A stretch of DNA of 47,778 nucleotides from Halobacteriales archaeon QS_4_70_19 (GTDB taxonomy: Archaea > Halobacteriota > Halobacteria > Halobacteriales > Haloarculaceae), in NCBI GenBank assembly GCA_003020985.1, contig PXRM01000043.1:1-47778 (forward strand), in the 5' to 3' direction. A program made the translations under genes and the position numbers. Positions within the stretch are counted from its first letter, which is position 1. Each line of letters starts with the position of its first letter. Shown here in pieces: positions 17,087 to 24,369 of this stretch. The notes beneath the pieces were generated by a model. It searched no databases. It was given only the letters and a program-made list of their open reading frames with translations, and was not told the origin of the DNA.

Positions 17087-17159
17087 CGAGCCCGGAGGGA
17101 TTCGAACCCCCGACAACCAGGTCCGGAACCTGGCACTCTGTCCACTGAGCTACGGGCCC
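17087..17159 (-). tRNA. tRNA-Arg(CCG)
   Basis: The minus strand folds into a complete 73-base cloverleaf. The acceptor stem is GGGCCCG with CGGGCTC and discriminator G; the D arm is GCTC...GAGT; the anticodon stem is CCAGG/CCTGG with loop TTCCGGA (anticodon CCG). A 5-base variable region is followed by the T arm GGGGG-TTCGAAT-CCCTC. There is no encoded CCA and no intron. It decodes CGG arginine codons, which are frequent at this GC content. Confidence 0.96.
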
Positions 17160-17231
17160 TCACGTTCCAGTACCGGAGTCCGTGGTTAGTGGTTGTCGAT
17201 TTCCGGTTCGGCCCTCACCCGCCGACCCCGT

Positions 17232-17476
17232 CTACTCGGTGGCGGGCGGCGAGTCACTGGCTGTCGGGGACTCGGTATCGGTCGGCGAGTCCGTGGCGGT
17301 TGACGGGTCCGTCCCGGTCGGTGTCGACCCGCTCGTCGGGGTCGGCGACCCGGCCGCCGCCCCGGTACTGGTCGCGGTGACCGACCGCGTATCGGTGTCG
17401 ATTCGTCGCCGGTACAGCCGGCGAGGGCGACTGCTCCGGCCGGGAGTGCCGCCCGGCGGAACGGGCGTCCGTCCAT
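17232..17476 (-). pseudogene. frameshifted Tat lipoprotein remnant with Thr-rich stalk
   Basis: One minus-strand frame starts at the ATG at 17476 with a signal and lipobox (MDGRPFRRAALPAGAVALAG, then Cys at residue 21) and TGDEST. It then drifts into Arg/Pro-rich nonsense. A different frame picks up directly after this with DTDTRSVTATSTGAAAGSPT and a Ser/Thr/Pro/Asp-rich stalk ending SDSPPATE and a stop at 17232. Together they read as a lipoprotein leader joined to a stalk by a frameshift, with no folded domain left. A sequencing error at the junction is the main alternative. It lies just upstream of tRNA-Arg on the same strand. Confidence 0.5.
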
Positions 17477-17558
17477 GCGACGGTGACACACGGGGAACGA
17501 ATCAGTGGTATCCGGGGTCTCCCCGGGATATCACGGCTCCGACCCGGTCGTCGGCCGC

Positions 17559-19079
17559 TCAGGACTCCGGCTGCTGCGTGGTCCCGCCGTCGGGTCGGCT
17601 CCCCGCGCCCTCCGCCTCGGGGTCTGCCTCCGGGAGTTCGGCCTCCGTGGGCTCCGTGGCACCCGCGGCCGGCCCGGCGTCGGGGGCGTCGACGACGGCC
17701 TCCTTCCAGGTCCCGCGGGTGAACCAGAGGCCCGCCGCGAGCGCGCCGAGGATGTGACCCGTCGTCATGCCGATCCAGATACCGGTGGCGCCCAGGCCCG
17801 CGAGGAAGGCGAAACCGTACACCATCGGCACCCGGCCGAGCCAGAGCGCGACGAGCGAGAAGCCCAGCGCGGTGCGGGTGTTGCCGGCGCCCCGGTAGGC
17901 GCCCAGCAGTACCTGGAAGACGCCGATGAAGGCGAACTCCACGGCCCGGATGCGGAGGTAGTCGGTGGCGAGGTCGATGGTCTCGGTTGCGGTGTCGGTC
18001 CCGGTCGCCATGAAGACGCTCACGACGGGACGTGCAGCCACCAGCGCCACCACGCCGACGGTGAGCATGACCGCGGCCGCGGCGCCGGCGGCAAGTCCGA
18101 CGGCGCGCTCGGCACGGCCGGACTCGCCGGCGCCGAGGTTCTGTCCGACCATCGTGTTCGTCGCGCGGCCCAGCCCCATCGCCGGGAGGAAGACCAGCGA
18201 GATGAGCCGGTTGCCCAGGCCGTACGCCGCGACGACGGGCGGGCCGAAGGCGGCGACCATCCCCGTGAGCGCGACCATCGCGAGCGCGGTGGTCGACTGC
18301 TCCAGCGCCGCGGGCGCCCCGATGGAGACGATCTCGCGGACGCGCTCGTACTGCAGCCGGAGGTAGCGGAGTGCCACGTCCGGACCACGCGTCGTCCGGA
18401 AGAGGACGCAGAGTCCGATGGCCGACGCCAGCCCGCGGGAGATGACCGTCGCGTAGGCCGCCCCGGCCACCTCCAGCCGGGGGGCACCGAGCCAGCCGAA
18501 GATGAGCACGGGGTCGAGGGCGACGTTCAGGCCCACGGAGAGCGCCATCACCACCATCGGCGTCCGGGTGTCGCCGTAGCCCCGCATCAGCGCAGAGAAG
18601 ATGAAGAAGCCGAACAGGAACGGCGTCCCGAGGAAGAACACGCGCATGTAGTCGGCCGCCAGCGGCACCACGCCCGCCGCGGTCGCGGCGTCCGCGGGCA
18701 GCAGGTCCAGCAGCGGGGCGACACCCACGTAGCCGAGCGCGCCGAGGCCGGTCGCTAGCAGCGTGACGAACGCGAGCGTCGTCTCATGGGAAGGGTCGCG
18801 GGTCAGTAGTTCCGAAGAAACGCCGTTCGAAACGAGGGTCTCGACCAGGAAGTCGCCGAAGCCATCGGCCGCAACGTTACTCAAGAAGGACGGCGCGGCG
18901 TCGAGGCGTGAGAGACAGATCGCGACGTTCGCGGCCGCCCCACCGGCCCGCCGGCTGAAGCTCTCGACAGCCGGTAGCGGTCCCGGTTCGCTCGGCAGGA
19001 AGTCGATCAGTGTCTCGGCCAGGCCGAACAGGGGCCGCGCCAGGCCGCCCTCGGTGATGGTGTCCTCGGAGGGCCGCAC
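17559..19079 (-). pseudogene. in-frame chimera: PfkB sugar-kinase N-terminus fused to N-terminally truncated MATE transporter
   Basis: One 506-codon frame encodes two unrelated partial proteins. Residues ~15-105 match the start of PfkB-family fructokinases (LAETLIDFLPSEPGPL, ESFSRRAGGAAANVA, DGFGDFLVETLVSNGV, ETTLAFVTL). The kinase stops there, without the ATP-binding lobe and catalytic GAGD motif. From ~106 onward it is a MATE antiporter (FFIFSALMRGYGDTRTPM, AAYGLGNRLISLVFLPAMG, TNTMVGQNLGAGESGRAERA) that lacks its first two or so helices and ends in an acidic tail. The junction is near 18755-18770. The kinase part is visibly less GC-rich than the MATE part. A TATA-like gatatca lies about 22 bases before the GTG, probably the old kinase promoter. 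Both activities are probably lost, although the frame remains open. Confidence 0.8.
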
Positions 19080-19283
19080 TCCCGGTGGCAGGGCGTGATA
19101 TCGTATGGTTCTGTTCCTTGACCGTCACGTCGTCCCACGCAAGCACGCGACACGGTATGAGTACTCGTTTCTCGATAATCATCGATACAACTCTATAGAA
19201 GTGTGTTCTGACGATGAAAGTCAGACTTTCGCACCGAATGTCGCGATCCCACTACGAACCATCGTCGCCGCCAGGGAGAGTGA

Positions 19284-19293
19284 GCGTTAACAC
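19284..19293 (+). promoter_or_regulatory. TATA-like box of pantoate kinase
   Basis: gcgttaacac is 22-31 bases before the ATG at 19315, consistent with leaderless transcription. The AT-rich 19080-19283 stretch holds no supported gene and carries the promoter of the divergent chimera. Confidence 0.5.
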
Positions 19294-19314
19294 GCCGGCC
19301 CTCCGAATCCGGGC

Positions 19315-20211
19315 ATGACCGACACCGACGGACGACCGCTCCGGGTCGGGAGCGGCGTCGACGCCGACCAGCCTCCGACGGCGTTCGTTCCCGCCCACGT
19401 CACGGGCTTTTTCACTGCCGAGCCGGCCGACGATCCCACGGTGGCCGGCTCGACGGGGGCCGGTCTCGCGCTCTCGGACGGCGTCACCATCCGGGTCGAG
19501 CCGGCACCCCCCGGGACCCACGAGGTCGTGCTCGACGGGGAGCCGCTGGACATCGACGCGCCACGGCGCGTCCTCCGGGCGCTCCGCGTCGACGGCGCAC
19601 GGGTCCACGCCCGTTCCGACGTCCCCCTCGCCTCCGGGTTCGGCGTGAGCGGCGCGCTCGCCCTCGGGACCGCGCTCTGTGCCAACGCCGTCTTCGACTG
19701 CCAGCTCTCGGAGAACGAACTCGTCACGGTCGCACACGGTGCCGAGGTGCAGGCGGGCACCGGCCTCGGCGACGTGGTCGCCCAGGCTCGCGGTGGAATC
19801 CCCATCAGGCTCGAACCGGGTGCACCCGGACACGGGGTGATGGACGGTGTTCCCGCCCGTTCCCGCGTGGAGTACGTCACGCTGGGCGAGCTCTCGACCG
19901 AGGCGGTGCTGTCGGGCGACACGGAGCTGCTGAGCCACGCCGGCAAGCGCGCGCTCTCGGCGCTGGTCCAGGAGCCGACCCTGGGACGGTTCGTCCGGGA
20001 GTCCCGCCGGTTCGCCCGCGAGGCCGAACTCCTGACTGACCGCGTCCGCGACGTGATCCTCGACGTGAGCGAGGCCGACGGCAACGGGGCGATGGCGATG
20101 CTGGGCGAGACGGTGTTCGCGCTCGGCACCGGCCTCTCGGACGCGGGCCACGACCCCGCCGTCTGCCGGGTCCACCCGACCGGCGCCCACCTCGCGCTCG
20201 GCGACCGGTGA
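19315..20211 (+). CDS. pantoate kinase (archaeal GHMP kinase)
   Basis: The 298-residue product is a GHMP-superfamily kinase of the archaeal pantoate kinase type. With phosphopantothenate synthetase it replaces the bacterial PanC/CoaA steps of coenzyme A synthesis by phosphorylating pantoate to 4-phosphopantoate. Characteristic features are the N-terminal AFVPAHVTGFFTAEPADDP, STGAGLALSDGV, the GHMP phosphate loop PLASGFGVSGALALG (about residues 103-117), EVQAGTGLGDVVAQARGG, and the C-terminal GNGAMAMLGETVFALG. Length and start fit the family. Its stop overlaps a possible GTG of the next gene. The phosphopantothenate synthetase gene is not in the window. Confidence 0.92.
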   Translation: MTDTDGRPLRVGSGVDADQPPTAFVPAHVTGFFTAEPADDPTVAGSTGAGLALSDGVTIRVEPAPPGTHEVVLDGEPLDIDAPRRVLRALRVDGARVHARSDVPLASGFGVSGALALGTALCANAVFDCQLSENELVTVAHGAEVQAGTGLGDVVAQARGGIPIRLEPGAPGHGVMDGVPARSRVEYVTLGELSTEAVLSGDTELLSHAGKRALSALVQEPTLGRFVRESRRFAREAELLTDRVRDVILDVSEADGNGAMAMLGETVFALGTGLSDAGHDPAVCRVHPTGAHLALGDR

Positions 20212-20306
20212 GGCGGCCGGGGTTCGTCCACTGGTGCGGCTCGCCACCGGCCGGCGGCGCCTCCCGTGGCGACACCCTGAAGCGGTGGCCGCCCCTCGTT
20301 CCGGGC

Positions 20307-20738
20307 GTGTCCGGCGACGACCCGACGCGGATCCGCTCGCTGGCAGTCACTGCCGAGGACCTCCTGGCGGCGCTGGAAGCGAACGCCCGGCGGGACGCCG
20401 GCGCGGTCCTGCGGGTGACGCCACCGTTCAGCGGTCGCATGCGTGCCCGCCTCCACCTCGCGGGCGCGGAGGGCGGCTACGACGCCACGCCGCGGCCGCT
20501 GCACGTCGCCCCCGAGCGGTTCCTCACCGAGGACGCCCCTGCCTTCCCCTCCGTGGACGAGACGGAGGACGACCTCCGGTCGGCCCCCGACGAGACGTAC
20601 ACGCCCGAGCGGCACCGGGAACGTCACGAACAGCGGGTCGACGCGTGGCGCTCGGCCGTCCGCGAGCACGTCCGCGAGGAGACGACCGTCGAGACGCCCG
20701 CGGGCGAGGTGGCCGTCACGGTCTCGCTGCTCGGGTAG
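20307..20738 (+). CDS. conserved haloarchaeal hypothetical protein (DUF8009-like)
   Basis: The protein starts VSGDDPTRIRSLAVTAEDLL and continues through ALEANARRDAGAVLRVTPPF, SGRMRARLHLAGAE, a region with HVAPERFLTED, and a C-terminal segment (YTPERHRERHEQRVDAWRSA, ending EVAVTVSLLG). I believe this is the haloarchaeal DUF8009 type, but cannot check. Function is unknown. An upstream GTG at 20208 overlaps the pantoate-kinase stop (GTGA) and would add 33 residues rich in Trp, Cys and Pro that look non-coding. I prefer the GTG at 20307 (143 residues). Either way it is probably cotranscribed with pantoate kinase. Confidence 0.75.
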   Translation: MSGDDPTRIRSLAVTAEDLLAALEANARRDAGAVLRVTPPFSGRMRARLHLAGAEGGYDATPRPLHVAPERFLTEDAPAFPSVDETEDDLRSAPDETYTPERHRERHEQRVDAWRSAVREHVREETTVETPAGEVAVTVSLLG

Positions 20739-20849
20739 CCCGCCGACCACTACAGCCGCGTTCCGTATCCGATTTGAGAGACTGTATCAGAACGCAGCAT
20801 AAAATTTCTAATGGATTCTAGACACCGCGTAAAACGTTTCAGACGACAG

Positions 20850-20864
20850 TTCACCGGCGGTGAA
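20850..20864. promoter_or_regulatory. perfect palindrome TTCACCGGCGGTGAA
   Basis: Seven-base arms flank a central G in an otherwise AT-richer intergenic region, about 30-40 bases before the TATA element of the next gene. It could be an operator or the stem of a small transcript. No regulator family can be assigned. Confidence 0.4.
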
Positions 20865-20892
20865 AGGTCCAAAACGAAGCGAAGGCTCTCGC

Positions 20893-20924
20893 GGTTATAT
20901 GCTGGTGTACCTCCACTTGGTGGA
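20893..20924 (+). promoter_or_regulatory. TATA box followed by a 5-bp inverted repeat in the leader
   Basis: gttatat lies at 20893-20899 and TCCAC-TTG-GTGGA at 20912-20924, between the TATA box and the ATG at 20934. Transcription would start within or just before the inverted repeat, giving a very short leader. The rest of 20739-20892 is AT-rich and has no supported gene. Confidence 0.45.
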
Positions 20925-20933
20925 TGAAGCACG

Positions 20934-21245
20934 ATGTCCACGAACAGTCCCTCGCTGTGGCCCCCCGCCGATGCATCCCCCGCCCGCATCGCCGACCACG
21001 TCCGCCGTGGTGTCCGCACCGCCGTCGACCACGTCCGCCCGCTGCTGCAGGCGACCGCGTTCTGGTCCGCGGTCGTCATGCCCTTCCTCTACGTCCCGCT
21101 CCTGCTGGGCGGACTGACGGGCAGCGAGTTACCCACCTTCGTCGCGCTCGTCCTGGTCAACGCCACCGTCCTCGTCATCGGTCACGGCCACGATGTGGGC
21201 GGGGCCGACACGGAGGCCGACGGCGCCAGCGAGCCCTCCCAGTAG
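20934..21245 (+). CDS. small membrane protein of unknown function (103 aa)
   Basis: The product begins MSTNSPSLWPPADASPARIA. An amphipathic helix (DHVRRGVRTAVDHVRPLLQA) precedes two hydrophobic segments (FWSAVVMPFLYVPLLLGG and FVALVLVNATVLVIG), and the acidic tail is DVGGADTEADGASEPSQ. It looks like a two-helix membrane protein of a kind common in haloarchaea, with no recognised function. Its own TATA box supports expression as a single gene. Confidence 0.75.
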   Translation: MSTNSPSLWPPADASPARIADHVRRGVRTAVDHVRPLLQATAFWSAVVMPFLYVPLLLGGLTGSELPTFVALVLVNATVLVIGHGHDVGGADTEADGASEPSQ

Positions 21246-21283
21246 CTCACCCGGCAGCGCCCTCCCTTCGCCCTCCATCCTCC

Positions 21284-21315
21284 ATCTGCCCTCCACCCTC
21301 AATCTGCCCTCCACC
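21284..21315. repeat. short direct repeat in a pyrimidine-rich spacer
   Basis: atctgccctccacc occurs at 21284-21297 and 21302-21315 (period 18) inside a C/T-rich run of about 80 bases downstream of the small membrane protein gene. This is probably slippage, with no gene in 21246-21414. Confidence 0.7.
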
Positions 21316-21414
21316 GTTCGCCCCAGCTGTTCGCCGCCGCTCTCCCGTCCATTCGAGCGCGTCGCTCGGTCACGCTCCCGTACCCTTCTTGTCACCGCCG
21401 ACACGTGACACCGT

Positions 21415-21738
21415 ATGGTCGACCGTGACGCCGACCTGAGACGGGTCGACTGCCTCCAGTTCTCGGGGGACGACGAGGGGACCATCCGGGTCGTCCCGGC
21501 GGGGACGGGTGAACGGGTCGTCGTCCTCGGTCCGTCCCCGACCATCGCCGCCGGGACGCTGCTGGTCGGTGGTGCGAGCCTGTACGCCGCCCGTTGCCCG
21601 TCGCCGGAGGGGGGCGCCCCCGCGCCGCCCCTCGTGGCGACCGACCTCCCGACCGCGGAGGCGCGTGACCGCTACGAGGTGGCGGTGGCGTCGACCACGC
21701 CGTTCGGGTCCGACGGGACCGACCGAAGGTCGCCCTGA
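21415..21738 (+). CDS. hypothetical protein (107 aa)
   Basis: The product begins MVDRDADLRRVDCLQFSGDD and contains a beta-rich stretch (GTIRVVPAGTGERVVVLGPS), then PTIAAGTLLVGGASLYAARC and an Arg/Thr-containing tail. The acidic N-terminus is coding-like for a haloarchaeon. I do not recognise the family. A weak T-rich element (acccttcttg) lies about 27 bases upstream. The gene precedes the GNAT array by 66 bases, but the array has its own TATA box. Confidence 0.55.
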   Translation: MVDRDADLRRVDCLQFSGDDEGTIRVVPAGTGERVVVLGPSPTIAAGTLLVGGASLYAARCPSPEGGAPAPPLVATDLPTAEARDRYEVAVASTTPFGSDGTDRRSP

Positions 21739-21773
21739 TATCAACGAAGTTACGTGTATGGGTTTCAGCGAAG

Positions 21774-21780
21774 GGTTTAG
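21774..21780 (+). promoter_or_regulatory. TATA-like box of the GNAT array
   Basis: ggtttag is centred 27-28 bases before the ATG at 21805 and probably drives the first three overlapping acetyltransferase genes. Confidence 0.55.
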
Positions 21781-21804
21781 TCGCTCCGACCGGGAGAGGG
21801 GAAC

Positions 21805-22374
21805 ATGCCAGGTCCCGCCTTCCGACGCGGCGAGACCGTCGCCCTCCACCCGGTCTCCGAGGAGGACATCGACTTCCTCCACGAACACGCCAACGACCCC
21901 GAGATCAGGTGGGGACTGACGACGGCCTTCCCGCAGACCCGCGCACAGGCAGAGAAACGCCACGAGGAACACGCCGGGGATGACTCCGCCGTCGGTCTCC
22001 TCGTCGTCCCGTCCGACGGGACGGAGCCGGTCGGCCAGGTGGTCGGCTTCGACATCGACCCCGCGCACGGCACCGCCGAACTCGCGGCCTGGGTCGCGCC
22101 CGAGTTCCAGGGCGAGGGCTACGGCACCGAGGGGACCGGCCTCATGCTGGACTACCTGTTCGACGAGCGGCGTCTCCACCGGGTCACCGCCCGCGCCATC
22201 GTCCGGAACGAGCCCAGCCGGGCGCTACTCGAGACCCTGGGGTTCCACCAGGAGAGCGTCCAGCCCGCCGAGAAGTACGTCGACGGCGAGCACGTCGGCG
22301 TGGCCCGGTACTCGATGCTGGCCCGGGAGTGGGACGGTACCGCCGCGGCGCTCGACCGGGGAGGTGAGGCCTGA
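21805..22374 (+). CDS. GNAT N-acetyltransferase, RimJ/RimL type (array copy 1)
   Basis: The 189-residue product has the RimJ/RimL-like GNAT layout. It runs N-terminal FRRGETVALHPVSEEDIDFL, HANDPEIRWGLTT, central strand TAELAAWVAPEFQGEGYGTE containing the acetyl-CoA loop (Q/R-x-x-G-x-G/A form: FQGEGYGTE), then DYLFDERRLHRVTARAIVRN and SRALLETLGFHQESV, the usual bent strand-helix of this subfamily. It acetylates an amino group on a protein or small molecule; the substrate cannot be deduced. Its stop overlaps the next start (TGATG). It is the first of four tandem paralogues, all beginning with Met-Pro-Gly. Confidence 0.92.
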   Translation: MPGPAFRRGETVALHPVSEEDIDFLHEHANDPEIRWGLTTAFPQTRAQAEKRHEEHAGDDSAVGLLVVPSDGTEPVGQVVGFDIDPAHGTAELAAWVAPEFQGEGYGTEGTGLMLDYLFDERRLHRVTARAIVRNEPSRALLETLGFHQESVQPAEKYVDGEHVGVARYSMLAREWDGTAAALDRGGEA

Positions 22375-23189
22375 TGCCCGGCCCCGTCTTCCGCGTGGGC
22401 GACCACGTGGCGCTCCACACCATCGAGCGCGAGGACCTCAACTTCCTCACCCGCCTGCGCAACGACCCGGAGCTCCGCCACGGCGTGACGTTCACCCGGC
22501 CCGAGAGCGACGTCGAGCTCGAGACCTGGTTCGAGGAGCACGTCTCCGAGACGGACGCGGCCGACGAGGGGGCCCAGTTCGTGATCGTCCCGCGCGACCC
22601 CGAGGAACCAGCCGGAACCGACGGGGGGACCGACGACGGTGGAGCGGCTGGCGGCGAGGTCGACGAGACCGCCGCCGGTGGCGAGGAGACAGGGAGCGAC
22701 GGCGCGGCCGACGGGACGGACGACCCCTCCCCGCAGCCGGTCGGCTACGTCTCCCTGTTCGACGTCGAGCGGCCCGCCGGGACCGGGGAGGTAGCGATGA
22801 CCGTCGCGCCCGAGTTCCAGGGCCGGGGGTACGCCACCGACGCGGTCCGCGAGCTGGTCGCCTACGGAATCGAGGAACTCCGGCTGACGAAGGTCCGGGC
22901 GCTGGCGCTGGTCACGAACGACGCCTCGCGGGCGGTGCTGGAGAACGTCGGCTTCCGGCTCGGCGAGACCCGGCGCGAGGCCAAGCACGTCGACGGCGAG
23001 CACGTCGACGTGGTCGCGTACTCGCTGCTCGCGGACGACTGGTTCGACCGCCCGGAGACGACGCGCGGCCTCCCGGATCGGCCACCGGGCGCGACCGCCG
23101 AGGAGCGCGGCCTCCGGGACCCGTTCGGCGCGGGTGGCGCCGAGTCGGACGTGTCTGACACCGACGCGGACCACGGAGGTGGTCGGTGA
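22374..23189 (+). CDS. GNAT N-acetyltransferase with acidic Gly-rich insertion (array copy 2)
   Basis: The 271-residue paralogue shares VFRVGDHVALHTIEREDLNF, RNDPELRHGVTFT, VAMTVAPEFQGRGYATDAVR and SRAVLENVGFRLGETRREAK with its neighbours. After VIVPRDPEEPAG it carries an insertion of about 45 residues dominated by Gly, Asp, Glu, Ala and Thr (roughly residues 81-125). The GNAT fold then resumes at PQPVGYVSLFDVE. A further C-terminal extension of about 45 residues follows SLLADDWFDRPE. The insertion lies at the turn before the central strands, and a disordered halophilic loop is the simplest reading. It is translationally coupled on both sides by TGATG overlaps. Confidence 0.9.
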   Translation: MPGPVFRVGDHVALHTIEREDLNFLTRLRNDPELRHGVTFTRPESDVELETWFEEHVSETDAADEGAQFVIVPRDPEEPAGTDGGTDDGGAAGGEVDETAAGGEETGSDGAADGTDDPSPQPVGYVSLFDVERPAGTGEVAMTVAPEFQGRGYATDAVRELVAYGIEELRLTKVRALALVTNDASRAVLENVGFRLGETRREAKHVDGEHVDVVAYSLLADDWFDRPETTRGLPDRPPGATAEERGLRDPFGAGGAESDVSDTDADHGGGR

Positions 23190-23734
23190 TGCCGGGGCCG
23201 GTCTTCCGCGCGACCGACGACGGCGAGGTGACGCTGCGCCCCCGGCAGGAAGAGGACCACGAGTTCGTCCGCGACGTGACGAACCGGCCGGAGGTGCGCC
23301 GCCTGCTGCGCAACACGAGCCCGAAGAGCCTGCACGCCGTCGAGAGCCAGTACGAGGAGTACGCCGACAACGACGACGGCGCCGGGTTCTGCATCTGCGC
23401 GCCGGACGAGCCCGTCGGCCACATCGGCGTCTGGCGCATCGACCACGTCAACGGCAGCGCCTGGATGGGCGCGTGGATCGACCCGGACCACCACGGCGAG
23501 GGGTACGCCCCCCGCGGCACGGCGCTCGCCATCGACTACGCGTTCGACGAGCTCGACCTCCACCGGCTCAACACCGGCGTCTACGAGCCCAACCGGCCCT
23601 CGCAGCGCGTGATGGAGAAGCTCGGTTTCACCCGCGAGGGCGTCGAGCGCGAGTCCATCTTCATCGAGGGCGCCTGGTACGATACCTACCACTACGGCCT
23701 GCTCCGGCACGAGTGGGACGGGTACGACGGGTAG
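23189..23734 (+). CDS. GNAT N-acetyltransferase (array copy 3)
   Basis: The 181-residue product begins MPGPVFRATDDGEVTLRPRQ. It has the subfamily blocks VTNRPEVRRLLRNTS, PVGHIGVWRIDHVNGSAWMG, WIDPDHHGEGYAPRGTALAI (acetyl-CoA loop HHGEGYA), FDELDLHRLNTGVYEPN and SQRVMEKLGFTREGVERESI. The start was set at the ATG that overlaps the upstream stop (TGATG), by analogy with copy 2; a GTG directly before it is possible. A more divergent N-terminal half suggests a different substrate from copies 1 and 2. Confidence 0.92.
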   Translation: MPGPVFRATDDGEVTLRPRQEEDHEFVRDVTNRPEVRRLLRNTSPKSLHAVESQYEEYADNDDGAGFCICAPDEPVGHIGVWRIDHVNGSAWMGAWIDPDHHGEGYAPRGTALAIDYAFDELDLHRLNTGVYEPNRPSQRVMEKLGFTREGVERESIFIEGAWYDTYHYGLLRHEWDGYDG

Positions 23735-23746
23735 GCCCGGGCGGAG

Positions 23747-23753
23747 CTTTACG
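23747..23753 (+). promoter_or_regulatory. TATA-like box of GNAT copy 4
   Basis: ctttacg is centred 27 bases before the ATG at 23777, so the fourth acetyltransferase can be transcribed separately from the first three. Confidence 0.5.
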
Positions 23754-23776
23754 TTCGGTGGCGTCGACCCCCGCAT

Positions 23777-24316
23777 ATGCCTGGAGCAGTGCTCCTGCGC
23801 GGTGACGAGGTCGCGCTCTGCCGGGTGACCCGGGAGGACATCGAGTTCCTCGCGGCGAACCGCAATGACCCGGCGGTCCGCGGGTCGTTCCCCGACCCGA
23901 CGCCGCCGACCCGGCACGACCTGGCGGAGGAGTTCGTCGAGCGCTACGAACGTGACGATACCCTTCCCCTCCTGGTCTGTCCGCGGGACGGTGGAGCCGC
24001 TCCCGTCGGGCTGGTCACGCTGACGCGGATCGACGAGGCGCACGGGACCGCGGAACTCGGCTGCTGGATCACGTCCGATGCCCGGGGTGAGGGGTACGCC
24101 ACGGCCGCGGCGCGTCGCCTGCTGACGTACGCCTTCGAGGAGCGGCGCCTCGAACGAGTCTGGGCGAACGCACTCGCGACGAACGACGCCTCCCGGCGGG
24201 TGCTGGAGAAACTCGGGTTCGTCGAGGAGGGGTGTGAACGGGCGGCCTTCCTCGTTGACGGCGAGCGCGTCGACCGCCTGAACTACGGATTACTGGCGGA
24301 CGAATTCAACAACTGA
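23777..24316 (+). CDS. GNAT N-acetyltransferase (array copy 4)
   Basis: The 179-residue paralogue begins MPGAVLLRGDEVALCRVTRE. It has ANRNDPAVRGSFPDPTPPTR, TAELGCWITSDARGEGYATA (acetyl-CoA loop ARGEGYA), FEERRLERVWANALATNDAS and RRVLEKLGFVEEGCERAAFL. The layout matches copies 1-3, and it is closest to copies 1 and 2 in the C-terminal half. It is separated from copy 3 by 42 bases with its own promoter. An AT-rich 3' flank (24317-24345) may serve as terminator. Confidence 0.92.
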   Translation: MPGAVLLRGDEVALCRVTREDIEFLAANRNDPAVRGSFPDPTPPTRHDLAEEFVERYERDDTLPLLVCPRDGGAAPVGLVTLTRIDEAHGTAELGCWITSDARGEGYATAAARRLLTYAFEERRLERVWANALATNDASRRVLEKLGFVEEGCERAAFLVDGERVDRLNYGLLADEFNN

Positions 24317-24369
24317 TATATAGTCCAGATTATCGGAAAAACTGATACTCCTGCAGAAATTCTGTCGTA

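Noticed and set aside
19105..19290. 61-codon plus-strand frame between the chimera and pantoate kinase
   Set aside because: It lies in AT-rich promoter DNA, lacks a convincing start and shows no protein-like features.
20208..20306. GTG at 20208 overlapping the pantoate-kinase stop as start of the DUF8009-like gene
   Set aside because: The extra 33 residues are Trp/Cys/Pro-rich and not acidic, so the GTG at 20307 is preferred, although coupling at 20208 cannot be excluded.
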